Source of the DNA: Oxalicibacterium flavum
GTDB lineage: Bacteria > Pseudomonadota > Gammaproteobacteria > Burkholderiales > Burkholderiaceae_D
Reading direction: 5' to 3'
Length of the DNA stretch: 64,000 nt
Assembly (NCBI RefSeq): GCF_014635065.1
Contig: NZ_BMCG01000002.1
Location: 434,001-498,000, forward strand
The position numbers were made by a program, and so were the translations under genes. The notes beneath the pieces were generated by a model. The model was given only the letters and a program-made list of their open reading frames with translations, was not told where the DNA came from and did no database searches. Of the stretch, positions 52,969 through 61,489 are shown one piece after another; position 1 is the first letter of the stretch, and every line of letters starts with the position of its first letter.

Positions 52969-54630
52969 ATGATTCTTGGTATTGACGTGGGTGGAACCCA
53001 TACCGATTCTGTACTGATGCAGAACGGGAAGATCCTCCGCAAATCGAAGGTCATGACCGACAAGAGCGACCTGCTCAAATCGGTCACGCTCGCCACCCAT
53101 GCCGTGGCGCAGCCGGAAGACATCAAGCAGCTACGCCGCATCGTGCTCAGCACGACCATGACCACCAATGCCGTCGCCCAGCACCAGCTCGACCCGGTCG
53201 GCCTGATCGTCATGAGCGGACCCGGCGTCGCGCACCGCGACCTTCCGCTCAGCGACCGCGCCGCCTTCGTCAAGGGCTACATGAACCATCGCGGACTCGA
53301 AGCCGAAAGCGTCGATGAGGACGAGATTGTGGAACTCAAGACCCGTTTTGCCGAACAGGGCGTCAAGCACTTCGGCGTGATCGGCAAGTTCTCCACGCGC
53401 AGCCCGGCGCACGAACAGACCGTGCGCGCGCTGCTCGACGATCAGGCCAGTCACGTCACGCTCGGCCATCAACTGTCGGGCGAACTCAGCTTCCCGCGCC
53501 GCATCTCGACCGCCTACCTGAACGAAGCGGTCTGGCGTCTGCACAGCACCATGGCCGACCAGTTGCAGACCTACCTGCAGCAACTCGGTGTGGACGTACC
53601 GCTGTACATCCTCAAGGCCGACGGCGGCACCATCGACGTTGAACAATCTCGCCACTACCCGGTGCAGACCATCCTGTCCGGCCCGGCCGCCACCATCATG
53701 GGCGTGCTGCCCTATGCGCCGACCGACCGTGATTCGCTCTCCATCGACGTCGGCGGCACCACCACCGACATCGCGCTCTTTGCCGACGGCGCGCCGCTGC
53801 TCGAACCCAAGGGCGTGCAGATCGAGGAACACAAGACGCTGATCCGCGGCCTGCTCACGCATTCGATCGCCATCGGCGGCGACAGCCACGTGCAGGTGAT
53901 CGACGGCAAGCTCGTCATCGGTCCCGAGCGCAAAGGCTCGGCCATGGCCTTCGACGGCCCGGTGCCGACGCCGACCGACGCCATGATCGTGCTCGGCCTC
54001 GCCGACATCGGCGACAAGGCCAAGGCCACCGCCGCCATCGACAGCATCGCCGCGCAACTCGGGCAGAGCACGCCGCAGGCCGCGCAAGCCATCATGGACC
54101 TCGCCTGCGAAACCATCGCCGCCAAGGTGCGCAGCATGATCGCCGAGGTCAACAGCAAGCCGGTCTATACGATCCATGAAATGCTCGAAGGCAAGGTGCT
54201 GGCGCCGACCGACGCCATCGTCGTCGGCGGTCCCGCGCCGTACATGGCAAAACAGGTTGGCGAACTGCTGAAGATGACGCCCGTGGTCCCCGGCGATTCG
54301 GACGTCATCAACGCCAGCGGCGCCGCCATGGCGCGCACCACAGTCGAACTGACGCTGATGGCCGATACCGAGGAACGCCAGATGTCGATCGCCGAGGAAG
54401 GCGTGCAGGCCGACATCCCGCGCAACTTCACGCTGGCCGACCTGATCGCCGTCGGCCGCGAAAAGCTCGAACAGATCGCCCGCGTCGCCGGTGCGCCCGA
54501 GGAAGACATCGAGATCGAAGTGGCCGACAGCCAGAGCTTCAACGTGATCCGCGACGGCTCCACCACCGGCAAAAACTTCCGCGTCAGGCTGCAGATCAAG
54601 CCGGGCCTGACCAAACATGCCATTCAGTAA
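52969..54630 (+). CDS. Hydantoinase/oxoprolinase family protein (HyuA-like)
   Basis: 553 residues. An ASKHA-fold ATP-dependent amidohydrolase family protein that hydrolyses cyclic amides (hydantoins, 5-oxoproline). Phosphate-binding motifs: LGIDVGGTHTDSVLM at the N-terminus and LSIDVGGTTTDIALF near residue 262. Also LSGPAATIMGVL, SIAIGGDSHV, and VVGGPAPYMAKQVGELL. It is shorter than classical HyuA (~690) and has no HyuB partner. GAGGAAGGAAAC precedes the ATG. It is followed 12 bases later by a deacetylase-family gene, with which it forms a two-gene operon. Confidence 0.88.
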   Translation: MILGIDVGGTHTDSVLMQNGKILRKSKVMTDKSDLLKSVTLATHAVAQPEDIKQLRRIVLSTTMTTNAVAQHQLDPVGLIVMSGPGVAHRDLPLSDRAAFVKGYMNHRGLEAESVDEDEIVELKTRFAEQGVKHFGVIGKFSTRSPAHEQTVRALLDDQASHVTLGHQLSGELSFPRRISTAYLNEAVWRLHSTMADQLQTYLQQLGVDVPLYILKADGGTIDVEQSRHYPVQTILSGPAATIMGVLPYAPTDRDSLSIDVGGTTTDIALFADGAPLLEPKGVQIEEHKTLIRGLLTHSIAIGGDSHVQVIDGKLVIGPERKGSAMAFDGPVPTPTDAMIVLGLADIGDKAKATAAIDSIAAQLGQSTPQAAQAIMDLACETIAAKVRSMIAEVNSKPVYTIHEMLEGKVLAPTDAIVVGGPAPYMAKQVGELLKMTPVVPGDSDVINASGAAMARTTVELTLMADTEERQMSIAEEGVQADIPRNFTLADLIAVGREKLEQIARVAGAPEEDIEIEVADSQSFNVIRDGSTTGKNFRVRLQIKPGLTKHAIQ

Positions 54631-54642
54631 GAGAGACACGCC

Positions 54643-55968
54643 ATGACCAAGAAAACCGGACTGGTATTTTTCCCCGCCTACGACTACGCGATCTCGCCCA
54701 ACCATCCCGAGCGCGAGGAACGCCTGCTCTATACGCAGGATCAGGTCAGAGAAGAAGGCCTGCTCGACTTCGACAACATCATCGAATTCAAGCCCGATCT
54801 CGCCACCGCAGAAGACATCAACCGCGTGCACTTCTGCGTGCCCAGCATCGACGAGCTCGTGCACGCCTCGCACCTGATCTCGGTCGGCGGCACGCTGACC
54901 GCGGCCGACAAGGTGATGAACAAGGAAGTCGATAACGCCTTCGCGCTCGTGCGCCCCTGCGGACACCACTCGATGCGCGTGGTGCACGGCACGCGCGGCT
55001 TCTGCACGCTCAACATGGAAGCCATCATGGTCGAGTACATCCGCGAGAAGTACGGCGACAAGAACGGCATCAAGAAGATCGCCATCGTCGATACCGACTG
55101 CCACCACGGCGACGGCTCGCAGGACATCTTCTGGCACGACCCGAACACGCTGTTCATCTCCATGCACCAGGATGGCCGCACGCTGTATCCCGGCTCGGGC
55201 TTCCCCGACGAGCTCGGCGGCCCCAATGCCTTCGGCACCACCATCAACCTGCCGATGCCGCCCAACACCTGCGAAGAAGGCTTCCTCTACGTGCTCGACG
55301 AGATCGTGATGCCCATCCTGGCCGACTTCAAACCCGACCTCATCATCAACTCGGCCGGCCAGGACAACCACTATTCCGACCCGATCACCAACATGAAATT
55401 CACGGCGCAAGGCTACGCGGTACTGAACGACCGCCTCAAGCCCGACATCGCCGTGCTCGAAGGCGGCTACTCGATCGAAAGCGCCCTGCCCTACATCAAC
55501 ACCGGCATCATCCTCGCGATGGCCGGCATGGACTATTCGCAGATCCGCGAACCCGACTACAGCGCCGAAGACCAGAAACAGGACCCGCGCATCAATGACT
55601 ACCTGAAGAAACTCAAGGAAGTCACGTTCGAACGCTGGAACAATCGCAAGGCATTACGCGATCAGGTATATGGCAACCAGCCCTTCCACACGCGCGACCA
55701 GGACATCTACTACGACACGGCCGGCATCCGCGAATCGCAGACCGAGACCGTGCGCACCTGCGACGTTCCGGATTGCGGCGGCGCCGTCACCATCGAATCG
55801 CGCAACGAAAGCCGGCCACGGTTACCGGTGTTTGCGGTGCAGATTCCGCGGTTCTGCTGCCCGAAATGCCGGACGTGGGCGGAAGATCAGTACAACAAAG
55901 CGGAGAAGCGTTTGTACACGCAAGTGCTGCTGCAGGATAAGCAGAAGGATATGTACACGCAGAAGTAA
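54643..55968 (+). CDS. Histone-deacetylase-family amidohydrolase with C-terminal Cys cluster
   Basis: 441 residues. The arginase/deacetylase fold is complete: HH pair (108-109) in RPCGHHSMR, zinc ligands D152 and H154 in DTDCHHGDG and D241 in SAGQDNHYSDP, and tyrosine in EGGYS (276). Such bacterial enzymes deacetylate acetylpolyamines or other small N-acyl compounds. After the catalytic domain comes a linker and a cysteine cluster, C373-x4-C378 and C405-C406-x2-C409, probably a zinc ribbon. The tail is unusual for the family. Co-transcribed with the HyuA-like gene. Confidence 0.88.
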   Translation: MTKKTGLVFFPAYDYAISPNHPEREERLLYTQDQVREEGLLDFDNIIEFKPDLATAEDINRVHFCVPSIDELVHASHLISVGGTLTAADKVMNKEVDNAFALVRPCGHHSMRVVHGTRGFCTLNMEAIMVEYIREKYGDKNGIKKIAIVDTDCHHGDGSQDIFWHDPNTLFISMHQDGRTLYPGSGFPDELGGPNAFGTTINLPMPPNTCEEGFLYVLDEIVMPILADFKPDLIINSAGQDNHYSDPITNMKFTAQGYAVLNDRLKPDIAVLEGGYSIESALPYINTGIILAMAGMDYSQIREPDYSAEDQKQDPRINDYLKKLKEVTFERWNNRKALRDQVYGNQPFHTRDQDIYYDTAGIRESQTETVRTCDVPDCGGAVTIESRNESRPRLPVFAVQIPRFCCPKCRTWAEDQYNKAEKRLYTQVLLQDKQKDMYTQK

Positions 55969-56009
55969 ATATTTTTACCTTTATGGATTTAGCCAATAGC
56001 TAGCCAAAT

Positions 56010-56041
56010 ACAAAAGTCCCGCGAATTGTGGGACTTTTTTG
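56010..56041. terminator. Rho-independent terminator after deacetylase gene
   Basis: AAAAGTCCC pairs with GGGACTTTT across a 9-base spacer, followed by TTTG. Ends the hydantoinase-deacetylase operon and insulates the AbiTii gene on its 5' side. Confidence 0.85.
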
Positions 56042-56078
56042 TAAATCTACCTAACTCTGTAGTTTCATTAAGAAAATC

Positions 56079-56108
56079 TTGTAAATAGAATTTAGGTACT
56101 TCTATATC
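56079..56108 (+). promoter_or_regulatory. Possible promoter of AbiTii gene
   Basis: TTGTAA (56079-56084) and TATATC (56103-56108) with an 18-base spacer in an AT-rich stretch, 37 bases before the ATG at 56145. Confidence 0.4.
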
Positions 56109-56144
56109 AATCTGCTGTGGCACTACCCCCCATAGGAAAACAAT

Positions 56145-57038
56145 ATGTCGAGTTTGATACTGCAAATCCAATCTGAAGCCATGGATGGCTCAAGCTCTGT
56201 CGCTAGTCTTCTCCGAAAGGTGCGTGCAGCGGCCGTAAAATTGGATCTCGCAGACGAGCTGCAATGGATAACTTTGGAACTAAATGGTTATGATGACGTA
56301 GCCGAAGAGGATCTCCCCTCCTATCGAAAGCTAGTCGGTGAAATGAAGGTTAAGAATCCTTATCACGGACTTCAAACACTTCAATTTGCAGATGCGAAGC
56401 TTGCTGAGATAGTTACAGCTGCTCCATGTCGTCAATCAGTTGCAGAACTAGAGGCGCTACTTGCCTCAGGGAGTGGCAGCCTACATGTTCAGCTATCTCA
56501 AGAGCATATAAATTTGCTACTGCAATTGATGAGCGTAAAAATGGAACCAATCTTGAAGATAGAACGTACAGCGGTCATTAGAGTGTTAGACGCCGTACGC
56601 AATCTTGTTCTTAACTGGAGCCTTGAGATGGAGAAAGTCGGCGTTCTTGGAGAAAGTATGACGTTCAATACACAAGAAAAAATAAAAGCGCAGCCTGCGG
56701 GACAACAATTTTTTATTCAAAATGTCGGCGTGCTAGGCAACGTATCAGATCATGCAATAGTATCCAATACTCAGCATGCTTCCATGGCATTGGACCTCGA
56801 TCAAGTTCGTGATGTAGTGGCGCAGCTCAATAATCTTATAAGCTCCTTACCAAACGCTACCAATCAGAGTCTCACGCCTATCCTAGCCGAGCTTAACGCT
56901 GAACTAGTGAAATCAGCTCCCACGACAAGCCGCATCAAAACACTATTGCAATCGGCAAAATCAATCTGTGAAGGGGCAACAGGCAACATTATTGCAAGCG
57001 GAGCGATCGCATTACTCACGCCATTGATTGGTCCCTGA
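56145..57038 (+). CDS. AbiTii-domain protein, putative abortive-infection defence gene
   Basis: 297 residues. The N-terminal ~190 residues match the AbiTii domain pattern known from phage abortive-infection proteins: SLILQIQSEAMDGSSSV, LLRKVRAAAVKLDLADELQWITLELNGY, KVKNPYHGLQTLQFAD, SVAELEALL, VLNWSLEMEKVGVLGESMTFN and EKIKAQ. A linker with VGVLGNVSDHAIVSN leads to a helical C-terminal part ending in a Gly/Ala-rich hydrophobic stretch (GNIIASGAIALLTPLIG). Base composition is clearly AT-richer than the flanks, suggesting transfer. AGGAAAAC precedes the ATG. It stands alone between two terminators. The mechanism of AbiTii proteins is not known to me. Confidence 0.8.
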   Translation: MSSLILQIQSEAMDGSSSVASLLRKVRAAAVKLDLADELQWITLELNGYDDVAEEDLPSYRKLVGEMKVKNPYHGLQTLQFADAKLAEIVTAAPCRQSVAELEALLASGSGSLHVQLSQEHINLLLQLMSVKMEPILKIERTAVIRVLDAVRNLVLNWSLEMEKVGVLGESMTFNTQEKIKAQPAGQQFFIQNVGVLGNVSDHAIVSNTQHASMALDLDQVRDVVAQLNNLISSLPNATNQSLTPILAELNAELVKSAPTTSRIKTLLQSAKSICEGATGNIIASGAIALLTPLIGP

Positions 57039-57201
57039 AACCACCGATGGCCACATCGACATGCTCAACTTATGAACAATCAATCCCTAGCCAACTCAAT
57101 GCAATATTGACAGACGTATTTGCGACAACCAGCTTCAACCTCATGTGCAGCTAGGTTTTAGATGCAATTTCTTGAATAAACAATTTAGATGCCCAAAGAA
57201 A

Positions 57202-57236
57202 AAAAGAAAAGCACCCTATTGGGTGCTTTTCTTTTT
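57202..57236. terminator. Bidirectional terminator between AbiTii gene and transporter operon
   Basis: AAAAGAAAAGCACCC pairs with GGGTGCTTTTCTTTT around TATT. A run on the left and T run on the right let it stop both the AbiTii message and the minus-strand transporter message. Confidence 0.9.
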
Positions 57237-57247
57237 TCATAATCTAC

Positions 57248-58255
57248 TTAGGCATAAGCTAAGTTTCGATCCGGCATAACCAACTCTCTCACTGGATGCC
57301 AACACGCCAATCTAGCGCCATCTGCTGACAATAATGCTGGCCGATCCTTGGTGCAACGCTCACCCGCATTATCACAACGCGGCGCAAAGCTGCATCCCGG
57401 CGGCAGCGCAGACAGGTCAGGCGGCGCACCGCGCACAGCCGGCAGCGGCTGGCCGCGATTCTCGGTACTGACGGTCGAACCGAGCAAACCCGCCGTGTAG
57501 GGATGACGCGGCGCGGTGACGATGCCCTTGACCGTGTTCTCTTCCACGATGCGGCCGCCGTACATGACGGCGATACGGTCCGCGACTTCCACTGCCGCGC
57601 CGATGTCGTGGGTGACGAAAATGACGGACATGCCGGTTTCCTTCTGCAGCTCGCGCAGCAGCAACAGGATCTGGATCTGCACCGAGGCGTCGAGCGCGGT
57701 GGTCGGCTCATCGGCCAGCAGCAGCTTGGGCTTGCACGAGAGCGCCAACGCGATCATCGCGCGCTGCCGCATGCCGCCCGACAGTTCATGCGGATACGCA
57801 TCGAAGCGGCGCTTGGCTTGTGGAATCTGCACGCGTTCGAGCATTTCCAGCGCGCGTTTGGCGGCGGTCGCCTTGTCCACCTGCTCGTGCGCGCGGATCG
57901 TTTCGACGATCTGCTGGCCGATGGTATAGACGGGATCGAAGGCGAGGCCCGGTTCCTGGAAGATCATGGAGACCGTGCCGCCGCGATAGGCGTCGAGTTC
58001 CCTGCCCTTCAGCGCCAGCACGTCCTTGCCGTCGATCCGGATGCTGCCGCTGATACGCGTGGTGCGTTGCGGGTGCAGGCGCAGCAGCGTGCGCAGCGTG
58101 ACGCTCTTGCCGGAGCCGGATTCGCCAAGCAGGCCCAGCACCTGCCCTGCCGGCAGGTCGAAGCCGATATGGTCGAGCGCGTGCGCCTTGCGGTTGCCGT
58201 GGAATTCCACGTTCAGGTCGCTGACGCGCACCAGGGGTTGATTCATGTCGTTCAT
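57248..58255 (-). CDS. Peptide ABC transporter ATP-binding protein, OppD/DppD type
   Basis: 335 residues. Walker A GESGSGKSVTLRTLL (about 39-53), Q-loop MIFQEPGLAFDPVYTIGQQ, signature LSGGMRQRAMIALAL, Walker B LLLADEPTTALD and H-loop VTHD. The C-terminal oligopeptide-transporter extension has cysteines in CSFAPRCDNAGERCT and ACWHPV. The last gene of the five-gene operon; its ATG overlaps the previous stop (ATGA). Confidence 0.95.
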   Translation of the reverse strand: MNDMNQPLVRVSDLNVEFHGNRKAHALDHIGFDLPAGQVLGLLGESGSGKSVTLRTLLRLHPQRTTRISGSIRIDGKDVLALKGRELDAYRGGTVSMIFQEPGLAFDPVYTIGQQIVETIRAHEQVDKATAAKRALEMLERVQIPQAKRRFDAYPHELSGGMRQRAMIALALSCKPKLLLADEPTTALDASVQIQILLLLRELQKETGMSVIFVTHDIGAAVEVADRIAVMYGGRIVEENTVKGIVTAPRHPYTAGLLGSTVSTENRGQPLPAVRGAPPDLSALPPGCSFAPRCDNAGERCTKDRPALLSADGARLACWHPVRELVMPDRNLAYA

Positions 58256-59331
58256 GCTGCCACCTCTTCTTCGATTGCCGGCGCGCCGACCGCGCGGCTG
58301 TGGCCGGATGCCGCGCAGTTCATGTGACAGGCGACCACGTGTTCCTTGTTGCCGCCGACCGCGCCCAGGTAGGGAATCTTGTCGGCGCAGACGGCTTCGG
58401 CATACGGGCAGCGTTCGCGGAAGCGGCAGCCGCTCGGCGGGTTGATCGGGTTGGGCGGATCGCCCGCCAGCGGCGGCTGCTGGGTGCGGTGATCCGGGTC
58501 CATCGACGGCACGGCCGACAGCAGCGCGCGCGTGTAGGGATGGCGCGTGTTCTCGTAGATCGCTTCAACCGGGCCCTTCTCGACCACCTGCCCCATGTAC
58601 ATGACCATCACGTCGTCGCTGATGTAGTGCACCACGTGCAGGTCGTGCGAGATGAACAGATAGGTCAGGTCGTGCTCGGCCTTGAGTTCCTGCAGCAGGT
58701 TGAGGACCTGCGCCTGCACCGATTTGTCGAGCGCGGCAACAGCTTCATCGAGGATCACGAGGCGCGGCTCGAAGGCCAGCGCGCGTGCGATGTTGACGCG
58801 CTGGCGCTGGCCGCCCGACAGTTCGTGCGGATAACGTGAGGCGAACATGGACGGTTCCAGCCCCACGCGGCGCAGCAGTGCATGCGCGCGCTTGACGGCT
58901 TCCGTACGCGGTACGCCGTGCACCTGCGGGCCGTAGGCGACCGTATCGCCGATGGTCAGGCGCGGATTGAGCGAGGCGAAGGAATCCTGGAACACCATCT
59001 GCAGGTTGCGGCGGAAGTCCTTGAAGGCGATGCCGCCGAACTCGGCCACGCCCTCGCCGTCGAAGATCATGCTGCCGCTGTCTGGTTCCATCAGGCGTGC
59101 CACCAGCCGCGCGGTGCTCGACTTGCCGCAGCCCGATTCGCCGACGATGCCGAGCGTGCGGCCCTTGGCGACCGAGAAGCTCACGCCGTCAACAGCATGC
59201 ACGAATTTCTTCTCCTTCTGCAGCAGGCCGCCGCGCACCGGAAAGTATTTCCTGAGGTCCTGCACCAGCAGCAATGGCTGGGCCGGTCCGCCCTTGTCCT
59301 CGGCGGGAAAGATCGTATCGTCGGTTTTCAT
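58252..59331 (-). CDS. Peptide ABC transporter ATP-binding protein, OppF/DppF type
   Basis: 359 residues from the ATG at 59331, overlapping the permease stop by 4 bases; the longer open frame upstream belongs to another phase. Walker A GESGCGKSSTARL, LQMVFQDSFASLNPRLTIGD, signature LSGGQRQRVNIARALA, Walker B LVILDEAVAALD, where the usual EPTSALD reads EAVAALD, as often seen in OppF. C-terminal RFRERCPYAEAVC. Paired with the OppD-type subunit. Confidence 0.95.
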   Translation of the reverse strand: MKTDDTIFPAEDKGGPAQPLLLVQDLRKYFPVRGGLLQKEKKFVHAVDGVSFSVAKGRTLGIVGESGCGKSSTARLVARLMEPDSGSMIFDGEGVAEFGGIAFKDFRRNLQMVFQDSFASLNPRLTIGDTVAYGPQVHGVPRTEAVKRAHALLRRVGLEPSMFASRYPHELSGGQRQRVNIARALAFEPRLVILDEAVAALDKSVQAQVLNLLQELKAEHDLTYLFISHDLHVVHYISDDVMVMYMGQVVEKGPVEAIYENTRHPYTRALLSAVPSMDPDHRTQQPPLAGDPPNPINPPSGCRFRERCPYAEAVCADKIPYLGAVGGNKEHVVACHMNCAASGHSRAVGAPAIEEEVAA

Positions 59332-60230
59332 TTGCGGATATCCATGGCTGAACGCACGCCGTCTGCCAGCAGGTTGAAGGCGATCGATGTGGCGAAGATG
59401 AGAATGCCGGGCAAGGCCGCGATCCACGGGTTGCGGAAAATGGCCGAGCGCAGCGTGTTGAGCATCAGGCCCCATTCCGGCTCGGGCGGACGCACGCCCA
59501 GGCCGAGGAAGGACAGGCCAGCCGCCAGGATCATGCTGACGCTCAGCAGGCCCGTCGCATAGACGAACACCGGTCCCAGTACGTTGCCGAGCACGTGGGT
59601 GCGGATGATGGAAAACGCATTGGCGCCGCTCATGCGCGCCGCTTCGATGTAGTCGAGCTTGCGCACCTGCGTGGTCACGCTTTCCGCCACACGCACGATC
59701 TGCGGCACGAACACCAGCGTCAGGGCGAGAATGCTGTTGCTCATGCCGGGGCCGAGCGCGCCGGAGATCGCAACCGCCAGCAGCACCGAGGGAAATGCGT
59801 AGAACACGTCGAGCACGCGCATGATGACCATGTTGAGGCGGCCGCCCACGTAACCGGCCAGCAGGCCGATCGAGGTGCCGATGCCGAAGGCGAACAGCAC
59901 CGGCATCACGCCCATCAGCAGCGACAGGCGGCCGCCGTACATGAGGCGGCTCAGCATGTCGCGGCCGAGCTCGTCGGAGCCGAGCAGGTAGCCTTCGCTG
60001 CCGACGGGCAGCAGGCGCTTGATCATGCTGCCCTTGAACGGATCGGCCGGCGCCAGCCACGGCGCGAAGACGGCGGCGCCGACGATGATCACGATCACCA
60101 GCAAGGCACCCATCGCGACCGGGTCGCGCATGAGCTTGCGCAGTACGGTCTGCCAGTAGCCGCGCGACTGCGGCACCAGCGTGACTTCGGGCAGTGCCGG
60201 TCGTGAAAGGGATTGAAATACGGAAGCCAT
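59328..60230 (-). CDS. Peptide ABC transporter permease, OppC/DppC type
   Basis: 300 residues with about six membrane segments. The N-terminal OppC-N segment (RKLMRDPVAMGALLVIVIIVGAAVFAPWLAPADPF) precedes the EAA-type coupling motif EAARMSGANAFSIIRTHVLGN. It ends with LLADGVRSAMDIRK. Located between the OppB-type permease (10-base gap) and the OppF-type ATPase. Confidence 0.95.
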   Translation of the reverse strand: MASVFQSLSRPALPEVTLVPQSRGYWQTVLRKLMRDPVAMGALLVIVIIVGAAVFAPWLAPADPFKGSMIKRLLPVGSEGYLLGSDELGRDMLSRLMYGGRLSLLMGVMPVLFAFGIGTSIGLLAGYVGGRLNMVIMRVLDVFYAFPSVLLAVAISGALGPGMSNSILALTLVFVPQIVRVAESVTTQVRKLDYIEAARMSGANAFSIIRTHVLGNVLGPVFVYATGLLSVSMILAAGLSFLGLGVRPPEPEWGLMLNTLRSAIFRNPWIAALPGILIFATSIAFNLLADGVRSAMDIRK

Positions 60231-60240
60231 GAATGTCCTT

Positions 60241-61185
60241 TCAGCGACCCATGCGCGGGTCGAGCAGCGGTTGCAGGATATCGACCAGCAGGTTCAGCGT
60301 GACGAAGAACATGCAGAGCACGAGGATGGTCCCCTGCAGCAGCGGCATGTCGCGCTGGAAGATCGCGGTGTTCAGCAGGAAGCCGGTGCCGGGCCAGGCG
60401 AACACGGTTTCGACCAGGATCGAACCGCCCATCAGGTAACCGATCTGCAGGCCGGTCACGGCCAGCACGGTCGGCGCGGTGTTCTTGGCGATATGACGGA
60501 AGATCGCGCCGTTGCCGAGGCCGCGCGCGCGCAGCGCGGTGACGAATTCCTGTTCGAGCATATCGGCCACCAGCGCGCGCACGGTGCGCGTGATGATGCC
60601 CATCGGGATCACGGCCATCGTAGCAGCCGGCAGGATCAGGTGCTTGAGATGATCGATGTCCCATTGCCAGCCGCCGCCCGGTCCGGCGCCCATCGCGGGC
60701 AGCCAGCCGAGCCAGATCGAGAACACGATGGTCAGTACCAGTCCCAACCAGTAATGCGGAATGCTGACGCCGATCACCGAGAAGAAGGTGGCGATGCGGT
60801 CGATGATGCCGCCATGCCAGTAGCCGGCCAGCGCGCCGAGCACGCAGCCTGCGAGCACGCCGATCAGGCCGGCGGCGCCCGCCAGCAGCAGCGTATTGCT
60901 GACGGCGCTCATGACTTCGCTGACGACTTCGCGGCCCGACGCGATCGAGGTGCCGAGATCGCCCTGCACGGCGCGCAGCAGCCACAGGCCGTACTGCACC
61001 GGCACCGGCTTGTCGAGACCATAGGCGCTCTTGAGCGCGGCGATGACTTCGGCCGGCGCGTCGGCCGGCGCGATCGCATTGAGCGGGTCGCCGGGCGCGA
61101 GATAGACGAGCATGAAGGACAGCAGCGTCACGCCGAGCGCAATCGGAATCGCGTACAGCAGGCGCTTGATGATGTAGGTAAACAT
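60241..61185 (-). CDS. Peptide ABC transporter permease, OppB/DppB type
   Basis: 314 residues from MFTYIIKRLLYAIPIALGVTLLSFMLVYLAPGDP. About six membrane segments. The coupling motif EFVTALRARGLGNGAIFRHIAKN is present and it ends LVDILQPLLDPRMGR. The ATG at 61185 matches the family start; the further upstream frame is not conserved-looking. Confidence 0.95.
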   Translation of the reverse strand: MFTYIIKRLLYAIPIALGVTLLSFMLVYLAPGDPLNAIAPADAPAEVIAALKSAYGLDKPVPVQYGLWLLRAVQGDLGTSIASGREVVSEVMSAVSNTLLLAGAAGLIGVLAGCVLGALAGYWHGGIIDRIATFFSVIGVSIPHYWLGLVLTIVFSIWLGWLPAMGAGPGGGWQWDIDHLKHLILPAATMAVIPMGIITRTVRALVADMLEQEFVTALRARGLGNGAIFRHIAKNTAPTVLAVTGLQIGYLMGGSILVETVFAWPGTGFLLNTAIFQRDMPLLQGTILVLCMFFVTLNLLVDILQPLLDPRMGR

Positions 61186-61260
61186 GGACGGCTTTCGATG
61201 ATGCACTTGCGGTATTCGGCCGTGACGCGGATACGGCTTGCGCCGCACCGCGTCCGGGAG

Positions 61261-61344
61261 GACTTCAACTACTAACAACTACGGGTACTGCAGGTACTTC
61301 TACTGCGGGTGCTGCTACTTCAACTGCTCTTTCAACTGCGGAAC
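61261..61344. repeat. Degenerate ACT/CAACTGC-rich simple repeat
   Basis: A run of loosely repeating units such as TTCAACTAC, TACTGCAGG, TACTGCGGG and TTCAACTGC, about 84 bases long, lies in the leader of the permease gene. It looks like a decayed short tandem repeat with no coding potential. Confidence 0.4.
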
Positions 61345-61389
61345 AAATAAACCTGCTCCGGCAAGGTGTTACCGACTACTTCCAACACC

Positions 61390-61456
61390 ACCGTCGCTCC
61401 CGCGCAGGCGGGAGCCCAGAGGCGGACTGGATTCCCGCCTGCGCGGGAATGACGGT
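61390..61456. repeat. REP-like intergenic palindrome
   Basis: ACCGTC-GC-TCCCGCGCAGGCGGGA on the left is mirrored by TCCCGCCTGCGCGGGA-AT-GACGGT on the right. Each arm is itself a GC palindrome, separated by a ~20-base spacer. This is the common betaproteobacterial CCCGCGCAGGCGGG element. It lies in the 304-base gap between the binding-protein gene and the first permease, where it may lower expression of the membrane subunits. Confidence 0.75.
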
Positions 61457-61489
61457 GCGCTGTATTACACAGGCGAATACAGATCGCCC

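Noticed and set aside
53131-55410. 759-codon minus-strand open frame over the hydantoinase and deacetylase genes
   Set aside because: It spans two clear plus-strand genes and the gap between them and has no recognisable domain; a GC-bias artefact.
61390-61456. CRISPR-like repeat
   Set aside because: A single inverted-repeat unit, not a series of direct repeats with unique spacers; a REP-like element instead.
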